Origin: Saccharothrix sp. NRRL B-16314
GTDB taxonomy: Bacteria > Actinomycetota > Actinomycetes > Mycobacteriales > Pseudonocardiaceae
NCBI RefSeq assembly: GCF_000716595.1
Contig: NZ_JNXC01000022.1
Coordinates: forward strand, 124,001 to 188,000
Reading direction: 5' to 3'
Length of the DNA stretch: 64,000 nucleotides
Of the stretch, positions 34,913 to 44,156 are shown in pieces. Position numbers and translations under genes: made by a program. The notes beneath the pieces were generated by a model. The model was not told the origin of the DNA, did no database searches, and saw only the letters and a program-made list of their open reading frames with translations. Each line of letters begins with the position of its first letter. The first letter of the stretch is position 1.

Positions 34913-35676
34913 CCGACGTCCTGAACTCCGAACTGCTGAAGCTCCGCTCGGTCCGCTCGACCACCTACGTGCTGCTCGCGATCCTCGTCGCCTTGCTGGC
35001 CGGCGCGTTGATCTCGTACCTGATGACCGCCGACTGGGACACCTCGCCGCCGGACCTCCAGCAGCGGTTCGGTGCGGCTGATCCCGGGGTGATGGTGGTC
35101 CCGTTCGGCCAGTTCTGCCTGGGCGTGCTCGGCGCGCTGGCGGTCACGTCGGAGTACGGCAGCGGCATGGTGCGCACCGCGCTGGTGTCCGTGCCCAGAC
35201 GCAAGTCCTATCTCGCCGCCAAGACCCTCGTGGTGGCCGGCGTGTCCTTGGTCGTCGCCCTCGTCACCACACTGCTGGCCTACCTGACGGGTGAGCTGAT
35301 CACCGGTGACCGGCCGAAGCCGATCTCGGCCTACGACTCGCTGGGCGACGCCGTTCCGACACTGCTGGCGAGCACAGCGTCGCTGGTGCTGCTCTCCCTC
35401 GTCGGCCTCGGCCTGGGCTTCCTGCTCCGCTCCACGGCAGGCGCGCTGGTGACCCTGTGCGGCCTGCTCTTCGTGCTCCCCGCGCTCACGCTGCTGCTTC
35501 CGCACCCCTGGAACGACCGGGCGTACTCGGTGATGCTCCCGGTCCTCGCACCGCAACTGTCGGGTGAACTGCCCGACCCACCGCTGTCGCCCATCGGCGC
35601 CGGTCTGGTGATGATCGCGTACCTCGTCCTCGCTCTGGGCTCCGGTGCCACCGTGCTGCTGCGACGTGACGCATGA
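34909..35676 (+). CDS. ABC-2 exporter permease
   Basis: 255 residues, six membrane helices. The opening DVLNSELLKLRSVRSTTYVLLAILVALLAG and the EYGSGMVRTALVSVPRRKSYLAAKTLVV block are typical of ABC-2 membrane subunits found beside NarL-type two-component systems. The ATG overlaps the ATPase stop (ATGA). With the divergent kinase and regulator it makes a sense-and-export module, for example for bacteriocins or membrane-active drugs; the substrate is not shown by the sequence. Confidence 0.92.
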   Translation: MTDVLNSELLKLRSVRSTTYVLLAILVALLAGALISYLMTADWDTSPPDLQQRFGAADPGVMVVPFGQFCLGVLGALAVTSEYGSGMVRTALVSVPRRKSYLAAKTLVVAGVSLVVALVTTLLAYLTGELITGDRPKPISAYDSLGDAVPTLLASTASLVLLSLVGLGLGFLLRSTAGALVTLCGLLFVLPALTLLLPHPWNDRAYSVMLPVLAPQLSGELPDPPLSPIGAGLVMIAYLVLALGSGATVLLRRDA

Positions 35677-35755
35677 CGACCCGTCCGGCAATCCGAGCAG
35701 GGCCGGCGGCGTGGTCCGGCGGCCACTCCGAGACCGGCGGATTACGGTGTCGGAC

Positions 35756-36676
35756 GTGCCCGAATTCGCCTTGGGGCTGGCCGCGCTCGGCCGTCCCGCC
35801 TACATCAACCTCGGCCGCGAGCACGCGTTGCCCGAACACCGGGACGTCGACGCCATGCGCGCCCAGTGCCACGCCGTCCTGGACGCCGCCTACGCGGCGG
35901 GTGTTCGGCGGGTGGACGCGGCCCGTTCCTACGGGCGGGCGGAGGAGTTCCTGGGCCAGTGGCTGGCCGCGCGCGGCCACCGGGACGTCCGGGTGTCCAG
36001 CAAGTGGGGCTACGCGTACGTCGCGGACTGGCGGCGGGACGTGGCCACGCACGAGGTGAAGGAGCACTCGCTCGACCGGTTCACCCGTCAGTGGCGGGAG
36101 ACGCAGGAGCTGCTCGGCGCGCACGTCGGCCTGTACAACGTGCACTCCCTGACGCCCGACAGCCCGCTGTTCGGCGATCCGGACCTGCTTCTCGCCCTCG
36201 GCGGGCTGCGGGACTCGGGTGTCCGGCTCGGGTTCTCCACGTCCGGCCCGGACCAGGCCGGCACGGTGCGGCGGGCGCTGGACCTGGAGGTGGAGGGGCG
36301 GCGGCTGTTCGAGAGCGTCCAGTCCACCTGGAACGTGCTGGAGACGTCGGTGGGACCGGAGCTGGCGTACGCGAAGGAATCCGGAGCGGAGGTGTTCGTC
36401 AAAGAGGGCTTGGCCAACGGCAGGCTGGCCGTCGACCCGCCGCCACGCGTGCGCGAACTCGCCGCCGAGCACGGCGTGGGGCCGGACGCGATCGCGTTGG
36501 CGGCCGTGCGCGCGCAACCCTGGGCGGACGTGGTCCTGTCCGGGGCGGCGAGCCCGGAGCAGCTGCACGCCAACCTGAAGGCACGGGACATCGACCTGGA
36601 GCCGGACGAGTTGGCGGACTGCGCCGAGCCGGCCGAGCGGTACTGGGCTACTCGGTCGTCCCTGCCTTGGGAATGA
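35756..36676 (+). CDS. aldo/keto reductase
   Basis: 306 residues. A TIM-barrel AKR: catalytic Asp and Tyr in RRVDAARSYGRAEEFLGQWL, Lys in VRVSSKWGY, and an NVHSLTPDSPLFG strand. It reduces carbonyls with NADPH; the subfamily resembles pyridoxal or L-galactose dehydrogenase-like AKRs. Start: GTG at 35756 with TACGGT 7 bases upstream (leaderless layout); GTG at 35747 is an alternative three codons longer. The 3' end overlaps the convergent DUF6191 gene by 29 bp. There is no clear operon partner. Confidence 0.88.
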   Translation: MPEFALGLAALGRPAYINLGREHALPEHRDVDAMRAQCHAVLDAAYAAGVRRVDAARSYGRAEEFLGQWLAARGHRDVRVSSKWGYAYVADWRRDVATHEVKEHSLDRFTRQWRETQELLGAHVGLYNVHSLTPDSPLFGDPDLLLALGGLRDSGVRLGFSTSGPDQAGTVRRALDLEVEGRRLFESVQSTWNVLETSVGPELAYAKESGAEVFVKEGLANGRLAVDPPPRVRELAAEHGVGPDAIALAAVRAQPWADVVLSGAASPEQLHANLKARDIDLEPDELADCAEPAERYWATRSSLPWE

Positions 36677-36947
36677 GCCGGATCCGGCCGGAGTCGAGGT
36701 CGACCGGTCCGCGCGGCGGCGCGCCGGTCTCCTCGTCCTCGCCCAGCATCAGCGTCACCTCGCGTTGCCGCAGCTCGATGTGCTTGCTCCCGGAGAACAG
36801 CGTGGTGAACTCGTCGAACGCCGCCGCAGAGACCACCGGCGGGTCGCCCCTGTGCCGCCGGACCGCCTGCCAGACCCGCTCACCCGCCGCCAGCACGACC
36901 AGCAGCACGGCCAGACCGGGGATCGACATCGCGAAGATCATGCCCAT
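36648..36947 (-). CDS. small DUF6191-like membrane-anchored protein
   Basis: 99 residues. An N-terminal membrane helix (MGMIFAMSIPGLAVLLVVLAAGE) is followed by a basic stretch (RVWQAVRRHRGD) and a conserved segment FDEFTTLFSGSKHIELRQREVTLMLGEDEETGAPPRGPVDLDSG. This pattern recurs in actinobacterial proteins of unknown function (DUF6191, from memory). ATG at 36947 has GGGAG 8 bases upstream. The start lies inside the end of the NUDIX gene, so the two are probably co-transcribed. Confidence 0.8.
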   Translation of the reverse strand: MGMIFAMSIPGLAVLLVVLAAGERVWQAVRRHRGDPPVVSAAAFDEFTTLFSGSKHIELRQREVTLMLGEDEETGAPPRGPVDLDSGRIRLIPKAGTTE

Positions 36948-37432
36948 GTGAACCACTCCCGGATCAGTGCCCGACCGTCCGGCACGACCGGCCACCCGGG
37001 GTCTTCCGCCTTCACCCGCACCTCCGCCAGGTCCATCCAGCCGCCCCAGGCCACTTCTTCCGGCTGGTGGGTGAACGGTCCGTCGCTGCGCACGTCGTAA
37101 ACGTGCGCCACGTAGCGGATAGTTCCGTCCACGAAGGGCGTCGTGAACCGGAATTCCGGCACCGCCGTGATCCCCAGCTCCTCGGCCAGCTCACGCACCG
37201 CGCACTCGTCCGGCGTCTCACCCGCCGCCATCACGCCACCGCACGTCGGGTCGTACAGACCGGGGTAGACGTCCTTGGTGTCGGTTCGCCGGTGCACGTA
37301 CACGCGCGTCCCGTCGAGAGACCGCACGACGATGGCCGCGCACGCGTGCCACAGCCCTTCCGCACGCATCCGGGCGCGCGTCGCAGTGCCGACCGGGGTG
37401 CCGTCAGGGTCGACCACCGTCACAAGCTCCAC
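36938..37432 (-). CDS. NUDIX hydrolase (isopentenyl-diphosphate-isomerase-like)
   Basis: 164 residues. A complete Nudix box: GGVMAAGETPDECAVRELAEELGI fits G-x5-E-x7-REU-xEE-x-GU. The N-terminal VVDPDGTPVGTATRARMRAEGLWHACAAIVV resembles YfcD/IPP-isomerase-like Nudix enzymes. GTG at 37432 with GGAGG about 10 bases upstream. It would hydrolyse a nucleoside diphosphate derivative; specificity is not predictable. Overlaps the start of the DUF6191 gene by 10 bp. Confidence 0.9.
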   Translation of the reverse strand: MELVTVVDPDGTPVGTATRARMRAEGLWHACAAIVVRSLDGTRVYVHRRTDTKDVYPGLYDPTCGGVMAAGETPDECAVRELAEELGITAVPEFRFTTPFVDGTIRYVAHVYDVRSDGPFTHQPEEVAWGGWMDLAEVRVKAEDPGWPVVPDGRALIREWFTWA

Positions 37433-37536
37433 CCCAAGATCCTCCCTGAGTACTACCGGCGGGTGCTACCTCGGACCGACGCCCGCCGACGGCCCTGCTT
37501 CCTACCGTCGTGGAGTTCGCGTCACGAGGAGGAGTT

Positions 37537-40011
37537 GTGCCCACATCCCTGCGGCTCGCGGTCGCCGAGTTCCGCAACCGGCCCGGTCGCGCCGTGCTGC
37601 CCGGTGTCGCCCTGGTCGTCGGCGTCGCCTGCCTGCTGGCCGCCCTGATGCTCAGTGACGCGATGGTCCGCGCCACCAACGAAGGCGCGCCCGTCGTCCC
37701 TGCCGGCGTCGACCTCGTCGTGCGCCCGGAGCCCCGCTCCGACGTGGTGCTCGACCAGGGGACAGCCGATCGGGTGGCGCAGGCCGCCGGGGTGACGCAG
37801 GTGCACCCGGTCCGCGAGGTCCGCGTCGACCTGCTGATCGACGGCGGCCGGGCGAACGACCGCCGGACCACGGCCGACATCGAACCGGACCGGGACGCCC
37901 TGCGCCGGGTGCCGATCCTGGAGGGCCGCTCACCCGGCGCGGACGGCGAGGTCGCGATCGACCGGGTCACCGCGTACGAGCACGGCCTCAAGCCCGGCGC
38001 CTCGATCAAGCTCGCCGACGCGGCGGGCAAGCCGCTGGACGTGGTGGTCCGGGGCATCACCAAACGCGGCTCGGTCGCCGAGGAACCGCGGCTCGTGATC
38101 GGGGAAGGGCTGGCCGCGAAGCTCGGCGGCACGCACCGGTTCGAGGCGCTGCACGTCGTCGGCGGCGACCGGGACGCCGTGGCGCAGGCCGTCGGCCAGG
38201 GCTTCCGGGTGGACACCGGTGCGGCGGTCGCCGCGGAGCCGCCGAACGACGACCTCGCCGACGTGCTGCTGCCGTTCAGCATCCTGGCGCTGGCCACGTC
38301 GGTGTTCGTCGCCTCGGCCACCTACCGCGCCGTCTACGCGCAACGCCAGCGGCACACCGCGCTGCTGCGCTGCCTGGGCGCCCACCGCGGTCCGCTCGTC
38401 TGGGCGAACCTCCTCGAAGCGCTGCTCACCGGCGTCGTCGCCGGTGCGGTGGGCGCGCTGCTCGGCGGGTCGGTGGCGTGGCTGCTGGCCAGGCTGTTCG
38501 ACGCCACCGGCCTGTCCGCGCTGCTCGGCGCGGTGGAGATGAGCCCGTCGCTGCTGCCCACGACGGGGCAGCTGGTGGTCGGCGTCGTCACCGCCGCCAC
38601 GCTCAGCGCGTTCGCCGCCGTCCGGCCCTCCCTGGCCGCCGCGCGCATCTCACCGCTCGCGGCGCTGCGGACGTCCGAAGGCCAGACCCCGGACCAGGCC
38701 GTGGTGCGCAGGCGGCGCAGGTTCGGCATCGGCGTGGTGGCCGTCGCGGTGGTGATGGCCGTCCTCGCGGTGATCGCCAGCCGGTCCATGGCGGCGATCT
38801 TCCTGGTCCTGTTCTCCGGCATCACCGCCGTGTTCGGCCTGTTCGGCGTGCTGGGACCGGTGATCGTGCCCGCGCTCGGCCGGGTCTTCGGCTCGGTCGC
38901 GAGCCGCTTCGGCGGCGCGCAGTGGAAACTGGCCGCGGCCGAGGTGCGGCGGGTGCCGCAGCGGTCGGCGTCCGTGGCGATGCCGCTGCTCCTGGCCGCC
39001 GCGATGGTCACGTTCTTCGCCGTCACGGTCGGTTCGGCCCAGCGCATGGAGGACGAGTTCAGCAACGAGCCGAAGCCCGACGCCGTGGTGGTGGACTCGG
39101 GCGGGCGCGCCCTCGACGGCGCGGTCGGCGCGGCGGCCAACCGGCCGGAAGCGGCGAACACCGTCGTAGTGCACGGTCTCGACGTGGAGCAGGAGGACGC
39201 GGACGGGTTCACCTTCCCGACCCAGGTCGTCGGCGCCGACCCGGACCGCATGCGCGAGTGGCTGACCAGCCAGGACGTGGACGCCGCCGGGTTCGCGCCG
39301 GGCACCGTCCTGCTCGACGAGTGGTACGCCGAGCGGCTCGGGGCGCAGGTCGGCCAACCGTTCACCCTCGACGGCCTGCCCGGCGGCCCGCGCACCGCCA
39401 CGGTCGCCGGCACGTTCACCGGCTCGCTGCTCGACGACGCGGAGGTGGTGCTGCCCGACCCCGGCCTCGCACCGGCGTCCAAGGTGCTGGTCATGTTGCG
39501 GCAGGGCGCGGACCCGGCGGCATACCAGGAGGGCGTGCGGGAAGCCCTGACCGGCGCGCCGACCATTCTGGTGAAGACGAAAGCCGAAGCGACCGCGCAG
39601 AACCAGCGGTACCTCGATCTGGGAATCGTGATGCTCATGGTGCTGTTGGGACTGTCCGTCGCGGTGGCCGTGACCGGCATCGGGACCGCGTTGACGATCT
39701 CCGTGCAGGAGCGCCGCAAGGAACTGGCACTGCGGCGCGCGCTCGGCGTCACGAAGGGCGGTCTGCAGGGCGGCGTGGTGGCCGAAGCGGTGCTGTTGGC
39801 GCTGGTAGGAGTGCTGGGCGGCGGTATTTTCGGATTGGTCTACGCGGAGCTGACACTGGCCGCGGTCGGCGTGTTCGCGTGGCCCACCGCCGCGGTGGTC
39901 CCACTGCTGGTCGGCGGCACCGGGGTGGTCGTGCTGGCGGTCGTCGCGGCGTTCGGGCCGGCCCGCGGCGCGTCCCGGATCCGACCCGCCGCGGGACTCG
40001 CCGCCGGCTGA
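37537..40011 (+). CDS. FtsX-like ABC permease, ATPase partner not adjacent
   Basis: 824 residues. Two MacB/FtsX repeats, each with a long extracytoplasmic domain followed by helices: FSILALATSVFVASATYRAVYAQR.. in the middle and MLMVLLGLSVAVAVTGIGTALTISVQERRKELALRRALGV near the end, the hallmark cytoplasmic coupling helix of this family. About ten helices in all. These permeases normally partner a LolD/MacB-type ATPase encoded next to them; none is seen on either side here. GTG at 37537 with GAGGAGG 4 bases upstream. It ends just before the dop promoter. Role: probably lipid, lipoprotein or drug movement. Confidence 0.9.
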   Translation: MPTSLRLAVAEFRNRPGRAVLPGVALVVGVACLLAALMLSDAMVRATNEGAPVVPAGVDLVVRPEPRSDVVLDQGTADRVAQAAGVTQVHPVREVRVDLLIDGGRANDRRTTADIEPDRDALRRVPILEGRSPGADGEVAIDRVTAYEHGLKPGASIKLADAAGKPLDVVVRGITKRGSVAEEPRLVIGEGLAAKLGGTHRFEALHVVGGDRDAVAQAVGQGFRVDTGAAVAAEPPNDDLADVLLPFSILALATSVFVASATYRAVYAQRQRHTALLRCLGAHRGPLVWANLLEALLTGVVAGAVGALLGGSVAWLLARLFDATGLSALLGAVEMSPSLLPTTGQLVVGVVTAATLSAFAAVRPSLAAARISPLAALRTSEGQTPDQAVVRRRRRFGIGVVAVAVVMAVLAVIASRSMAAIFLVLFSGITAVFGLFGVLGPVIVPALGRVFGSVASRFGGAQWKLAAAEVRRVPQRSASVAMPLLLAAAMVTFFAVTVGSAQRMEDEFSNEPKPDAVVVDSGGRALDGAVGAAANRPEAANTVVVHGLDVEQEDADGFTFPTQVVGADPDRMREWLTSQDVDAAGFAPGTVLLDEWYAERLGAQVGQPFTLDGLPGGPRTATVAGTFTGSLLDDAEVVLPDPGLAPASKVLVMLRQGADPAAYQEGVREALTGAPTILVKTKAEATAQNQRYLDLGIVMLMVLLGLSVAVAVTGIGTALTISVQERRKELALRRALGVTKGGLQGGVVAEAVLLALVGVLGGGIFGLVYAELTLAAVGVFAWPTAAVVPLLVGGTGVVVLAVVAAFGPARGASRIRPAAGLAAG

Positions 40012-40034
40012 AACGTGACCCGGGTACGGGCGGT

Positions 40035-40057
40035 CTGTCGGTGGTTGGTCGTAGGCT
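40035..40057 (+). promoter_or_regulatory. RecA-NDp (PafBC-type) damage promoter of dop
   Basis: CTGTCGGTG (40035-40043), exactly 8 bases, TAGGCT (40052-40057), then 6 bases to the dop ATG. Only the first nonamer base differs from the consensus. The position implies a leaderless dop transcript controlled like the mpa promoter. Confidence 0.7.
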
Positions 40058-40063
40058 GCGCGT

Positions 40064-41557
40064 ATGCGGCGGATCATGGGAACCGAAGTGGAGTACGGCA
40101 TCTCGGTGCCGGGTGACGCGACGGCGAACCCGGTGCTCACCTCGACACAGGTGGTGCTGGCCTACGCGGCTGCCGCCGACATACCGCGGGCACGCCGGGC
40201 ACGCTGGGACTACGAGGTCGAATCGCCGCTGCGCGACGCGCGCGGCTTCGACCTCGGCACGCCCGGCGGCCACCCCGGCGACAACGACGTCGAGGACCTG
40301 GGCGCGGCCAACGTCATCCTCACCAACGGCGCGCGCCTCTACGTCGACCACGCGCACCCCGAGTACTCGGCGCCCGAGGTCACCAACGCGCGCGACGCGG
40401 TGATCTGGGACAAGGCGGGCGAGCGGGTGATGGAGGAGGCCGCGATGCGCGCGGCCACCGTTCCCGGCCAGCCACGCCTCCAGCTGTACAAGAACAACGT
40501 GGACGGCAAGGGCGCCAGCTACGGCACCCACGAGAACTACCTCATGCAGCGCAGCACGCCGTTCACCGCCGTGATCGCCGGGCTCACCCCGTTCTTCGTG
40601 TCCCGCCAGGTCGTCGTCGGCTCCGGCCGGGTCGGCGTCGGCGCGGCGGGCGAGGAGGCCGGCTACCAGCTGTCCCAGCGCTCGGACTACATCGAGGTCG
40701 AGGTCGGCCTGGAGACCACGCTCAAGCGCGGCATCATCAACACCCGCGACGAGCCGCACGCCGACGCGGACAAGTACCGCCGGCTGCACGTCATCATCGG
40801 CGACGCGAACCTCGCCGAGTACTCGACCTACATCAAGTGCGGCTCCACGTCGCTGGTGCTCGACATGATCGAGGCCGGCCGCCGGTTCGACGACCTGCGG
40901 TTGCAGGACCCGGTCCGCGCGGTGCACCAGATCAGCCACGACCCGACGCTGAAGGTCAAGGTCGAGCTGACCGGCGGGCGCAAGTTCACCGGGTTGGACC
41001 TCCAGTTCGCCTACTACGAGCGCGCCTGCGCGTTCGTGGAGCAGGAGGGCTACGGCGACCGCGACGTGCTCCGCGTGTGGGGCGAGGTGCTGGACGCCCT
41101 CGCCCGCGACCCGCAGGAGTGCGCCGACCGGCTCGACTGGGTGGCGAAGCTGCGGCTGCTGGAGGGCTACCGCGCCCGGGACGGCCTGGCCTGGGGTTCG
41201 CCCCGGCTGTCCCTGGTCGACCTCCAGTACTCCGACGTGCGGCTCGACAAGGGCCTGTACAACCGGCTGGTGGCCCGCGGCTCGATGAAACGCCTGGTCA
41301 GCGAGGAGGAGGTGCGTGCGGCCGTCCTCTCGCCCCCTGAGGACACCCGCGCCTACTTCCGCGGCCGGTGCCTGGAGCGCTACCCCACGTCCGTGGCTGC
41401 GGCCTCGTGGGATTCGGTGATCTTCGACCTCGGCCGGGAATCACTCGTTCGGATTCCGACCCTCGAGCCGCTGCGCGGTACGAAAGCGCACGTCGGAGCC
41501 CTGCTGGAGGCCTCGGACACGGCCGAGCAACTGGTCGAGGCGCTGACCAGGGGCTGA
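40064..41557 (+). CDS. dop: depupylase (deamidase of Pup)
   Basis: 497 residues. Carboxylate-amine-ligase fold: the catalytic acids are in GTEVEYG (Glu8, Glu10), and the nucleophile-like Asp95 is in [13 protein letters not shown]. The Dop-specific loop (residues about 55-80, [20 protein letters not shown]) and a long C-terminal domain separate it from PafA. Dop removes Pup from substrates and, where Pup ends in Gln, deamidates it. Here Pup ends in Glu, so only the depupylase activity is needed. ATG at 40064, no Shine-Dalgarno, -10 TAGGCT 6 bases upstream. Followed by pup after 84 bp. Confidence 0.97.
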   Translation: MRRIMGTEVEYGISVPGDATANPVLTSTQVVLAYAAAADIPRARRARWDYEVESPLRDARGFDLGTPGGHPGDNDVEDLGAANVILTNGARLYVDHAHPEYSAPEVTNARDAVIWDKAGERVMEEAAMRAATVPGQPRLQLYKNNVDGKGASYGTHENYLMQRSTPFTAVIAGLTPFFVSRQVVVGSGRVGVGAAGEEAGYQLSQRSDYIEVEVGLETTLKRGIINTRDEPHADADKYRRLHVIIGDANLAEYSTYIKCGSTSLVLDMIEAGRRFDDLRLQDPVRAVHQISHDPTLKVKVELTGGRKFTGLDLQFAYYERACAFVEQEGYGDRDVLRVWGEVLDALARDPQECADRLDWVAKLRLLEGYRARDGLAWGSPRLSLVDLQYSDVRLDKGLYNRLVARGSMKRLVSEEEVRAAVLSPPEDTRAYFRGRCLERYPTSVAAASWDSVIFDLGRESLVRIPTLEPLRGTKAHVGALLEASDTAEQLVEALTRG

Positions 41558-41584
41558 TCATCCGACCCGAGTGGCAGGCACACA

Positions 41585-41607
41585 ATGTCGGCCCTGGTAG
41601 GTAGTGT
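41585..41607 (+). promoter_or_regulatory. possible RecA-NDp-like promoter of pup
   Basis: ATGTCGGCC (41585-41593), exactly 8 bases, TAGTGT (41602-41607). Six of nine positions match, including the core TGTCGG. A leader of about 28 bases with GGGAGG before the pup ATG follows. Weaker than the mpa and dop sites. Confidence 0.45.
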
Positions 41608-41641
41608 TTGAGTCGCAGGACCCGAAGACCGGGAGGTCGAC

Positions 41642-41836
41642 ATGGCCCAGGAACAGGTTCAGCGCCAAGGCGGCGGTGACGGCGACGAGAACGGCGACGG
41701 CGCGGCGGCGGCCGGCCAGGAGCGCCGGGAGAAGCTCGGCGAGGACGTCGACGCGATCCTCGACGAGATCGACGACGTGCTCGAGGAGAACGCCGAGGAC
41801 TTCGTCCGCGCGTACGTGCAAAAGGGCGGCGAGTAG
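41642..41836 (+). CDS. pup: prokaryotic ubiquitin-like protein Pup, ending in Gly-Gly-Glu
   Basis: 64 residues. Disordered N-terminus ([20 protein letters not shown]), a helical Mpa-binding region (about 28-58, [31 protein letters not shown]) and the C-terminus QKGGE. Because the last residue is already Glu, PafA can ligate it without prior deamidation by Dop; most mycobacterial Pups end in Gln. GGGAGG lies 5 bases before the ATG. First of the pup-prcB-prcA run, closed by the hairpin at 43604. Confidence 0.97.
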   Translation: MAQEQVQRQGGGDGDENGDGAAAAGQERREKLGEDVDAILDEIDDVLEENAEDFVRAYVQKGGE

Positions 41837-41870
41837 AAAGCCACCGGCGGGACAGGAGAAGAACGCACAC

Positions 41871-42719
41871 ATGGACCACAGCTCGACCGGGCACTACCCG
41901 GCCGCGTCGCTGCCCCCGGCCTACCTCAGGCCGGGGTCGTCGTCGTTCACCGATTTCCTTCGCGCGCAGGCCCCCGAACTGCTGCCGTCGAGCCGCAAGC
42001 TGCCCGAGGGCAGCACGGTGCAGGCACCGCACGGCACCACCATCGTCGCGCTCACGTTCAAGGGCGGCGTGGTGATCGCGGGCGACCGGCGCGCCACGAT
42101 GGGCAACGTGATCGCCCAGCGCGACATGAAGAAGGTGTTCATCACCGATGACCACTCGGCGGTGGGCATCGCGGGCACGGCGGGCATCGCGGTCGAGATC
42201 GTCCGGCTCTACGCGGTGGAGCTCCGGCACTACGAGAAGATCGAGGGCGTCTCGCTGTCCCTGGACGGCAAGGCGAACCGGCTCTCCGCGATGATCAAGG
42301 GCAACCTGGACGCCGCGCTGGCGGGCCTCGCCGTGGTGCCGCTGTTCGCGGGCTTCGACATCGACGCGGCCGACCCGGAGCGCGCGGGCCGCATCGTGTC
42401 CTACGACGTGACCGGCGGGCGTTACGAGGAGTCGCAGGGCTACCAGGCCGTCGGCTCCGGCTCGCTGTTCGCCAAGTCCGCGTTGAAGAAGCTCTACGAC
42501 CCCGACGCGGACGCGGAACTGGCCACCAGGACCGCGATCGAGGCGTTGTACGACGCCGCGGACGACGACTCGGGCACCGGCGGACCGGACGTGATCCGCA
42601 AGATCTACCCGGTCGTCGTGACGATCACCGCCGACGGCGCCGCGCACCTGTCCGACGAGCGGACCGCGACCCTGGCCGAGTCGGTCGTCGAGGGCCGCCG
42701 GATCAAACCGGCGGGCTGA
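41871..42719 (+). CDS. prcB: 20S proteasome beta subunit
   Basis: 282 residues. A propeptide of 55 residues is cleaved before Thr56 (QAPHG then TTIVAL), giving the N-terminal nucleophile. Conserved Asp and Lys: GDRRATMGN and MKKVFITDD; the C-terminal half has [20 protein letters not shown] and the Ser-Asp motif region. The beta rings hold the protease sites of the 28-subunit core. ATG at 41871 with AGGAGAAG upstream, 34 bp after pup. Confidence 0.97.
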   Translation: MDHSSTGHYPAASLPPAYLRPGSSSFTDFLRAQAPELLPSSRKLPEGSTVQAPHGTTIVALTFKGGVVIAGDRRATMGNVIAQRDMKKVFITDDHSAVGIAGTAGIAVEIVRLYAVELRHYEKIEGVSLSLDGKANRLSAMIKGNLDAALAGLAVVPLFAGFDIDAADPERAGRIVSYDVTGGRYEESQGYQAVGSGSLFAKSALKKLYDPDADAELATRTAIEALYDAADDDSGTGGPDVIRKIYPVVVTITADGAAHLSDERTATLAESVVEGRRIKPAG

Positions 42720-42774
42720 GCACCGTGTCGATCCCCATCCCCACCCGCATCCGCCGAGCCCGGGAGCCGCAGCA

Positions 42775-43584
42775 GTGACGATGCCGTTGTACGCCTCACC
42801 CGAGCAGATCCTCCGCGATCGCGCGGAGTACGCCCGGAAGGGCATCGCCCGCGGCCGGAGCGTCGTCGTGCTCCGGTACGCCGACGGCGTGCTGTTCGTG
42901 GCGGAGAACCCCTCCGCCACGCTGCACAAGGTCTCCGAGATCTACGACCGGATCGCGTTCGCCGCGGTCGGCCGGTACAGCGAGTTCGAGAACCTGCGGC
43001 AGGCGGGCATCCGGTTCGCCGACATCCGCGGGTACCAGAACGACCCGCGCGACGTCACCGGCCGGTCCCTGGCGAACGTGTACGCCCAGACGCTGGGCTC
43101 GATCTTCGCCGAGCAGATCAAGCCCCTCGAGGTGGAGATCTGCGTGGCCGAGGTCGGGGCCACGCCCGAGCAGGACACGCTGTACCGGTTGACCTACGAC
43201 GGGTCGATCGTGGAGGAGCCGCAGTACGTCGTGATGGGCGGCCAAGCGGAGGCGACGGGCACCGCGTTGAAGGACGCGTACGCCGAGAACCTCCCGCTGG
43301 CCGACGCCGTGCGCGTCGCGGTGAAGGCCCTGAGCGCCGGCAGCACCACCACCGGCAACGGCAAGCCCGACCTCCTGGACCGCGGCAAGCTCGAAGTGGC
43401 GGTCCTGGAGCACGACCGCCCGCGCCGCGCGTTCCGCCGCATCACGGGCGCCGCCCTGGCGGCCCTGCTCCCCGGCGACGAGCCCGCGGTCGCGGCCGGT
43501 GAACCGGCGGCACCGCCGGCCAAGGGCGGTCGGAAGAAGCCGGTGACGGACGTGAACCTGCCGCCGAACGACGACAAGGCGTAG
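42775..43584 (+). CDS. prcA: 20S proteasome alpha subunit
   Basis: 269 residues. The N-terminus [47 protein letters not shown] is the typical gate of actinobacterial alpha subunits; the outer rings gate entry and dock Mpa. The last 45 residues are an Ala/Pro/Lys-rich tail ([17 protein letters not shown]). GTG at 42775 (GGAG 8 bases upstream) gives the usual MTMP start; the ATG at 42781 is the alternative. A gap of 55 bp follows prcB, larger than the overlaps seen in mycobacteria. Confidence 0.96.
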   Translation: MTMPLYASPEQILRDRAEYARKGIARGRSVVVLRYADGVLFVAENPSATLHKVSEIYDRIAFAAVGRYSEFENLRQAGIRFADIRGYQNDPRDVTGRSLANVYAQTLGSIFAEQIKPLEVEICVAEVGATPEQDTLYRLTYDGSIVEEPQYVVMGGQAEATGTALKDAYAENLPLADAVRVAVKALSAGSTTTGNGKPDLLDRGKLEVAVLEHDRPRRAFRRITGAALAALLPGDEPAVAAGEPAAPPAKGGRKKPVTDVNLPPNDDKA

Positions 43585-43603
43585 GTCTCGCACCAGCACG
43601 ACA

Positions 43604-43636
43604 CGAAGGCCCCCGGCGCTGAGCCGGGGGCCTTCG
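43604..43636. terminator. strong hairpin terminator of the proteasome operon
   Basis: CGAAGGCCCCCGGC (43604-43617), loop GCTGA, then GCCGGGGGCCTTCG (43623-43636): a 14-bp perfect stem 20 bases after prcA and before the convergent thioesterase. It probably ends both transcripts. Confidence 0.9.
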
Positions 43637-43662
43637 TCGTGCCGAAGCCGAAGGGTGCGGGT

Positions 43663-44115
43663 TCAGACGTGGGCCAGGGGTGAGGGGAGTTCGGCGAAGT
43701 CCTTCGTGCGCTCCAACGTGGTGAGCGCGGCGAGCAGGTCGGCCGGCGGCGTGGTGAGCCGGCGGGCGTCCAGGTCGAGCCACCCGGCGGTGGTCTCGAT
43801 CGTGGCGGCGGTCCGGCCGTCCTCCTTGACGATCCGGTTGTGCAGGCGGAACCGCGCGCCGTCCGACGCCATCCCGGACAGCCGCAGTTCCACCGTGAAC
43901 GCTTCGAGCAGGCGGAGTTCGGCGCGGTACCGGATGTCGTCGCCGTGCGAGATGGGGCCGAGGCGGCGGGCGGTCAGTTCGGGGACCGGGAAGCCGACCG
44001 AGGCGAAGAACTGCATCCGGTTGTCCTCGGCCGCGTCCAGGTACGCGGTGGTGCGCATGTGGCCGTTCGGGTCCACATCCGGCCAGCGCACGTGGGTGGT
44101 GCTGGTGAAGGGCAT
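43663..44115 (-). CDS. hotdog acyl-CoA thioesterase (4HBT type)
   Basis: 150 residues. 4-hydroxybenzoyl-CoA thioesterase family: VRWPDVDPNGHMRTTAYLDAAEDNRMQFF holds the D-x-N-x-H active-site pattern, with the second strand RYRAELRLLEAFTVELRL. It hydrolyses acyl-CoA in the cytoplasm. ATG at 44115 has CATACT 6 bases upstream and no ribosome site. It is convergent with prcA across the terminator. Confidence 0.9.
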   Translation of the reverse strand: MPFTSTTHVRWPDVDPNGHMRTTAYLDAAEDNRMQFFASVGFPVPELTARRLGPISHGDDIRYRAELRLLEAFTVELRLSGMASDGARFRLHNRIVKEDGRTAATIETTAGWLDLDARRLTTPPADLLAALTTLERTKDFAELPSPLAHV

Positions 44116-44156
44116 GGATCGAGTATGCCGACCGCACCCGCACCACCCGCACGTTC

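Noticed and set aside
34441..35691. Long minus-strand frame across the ABC tail and permease
   Set aside because: It arises because the 15-bp repeat has no stop in any frame; the plus-strand genes have intact motifs and coupled starts.
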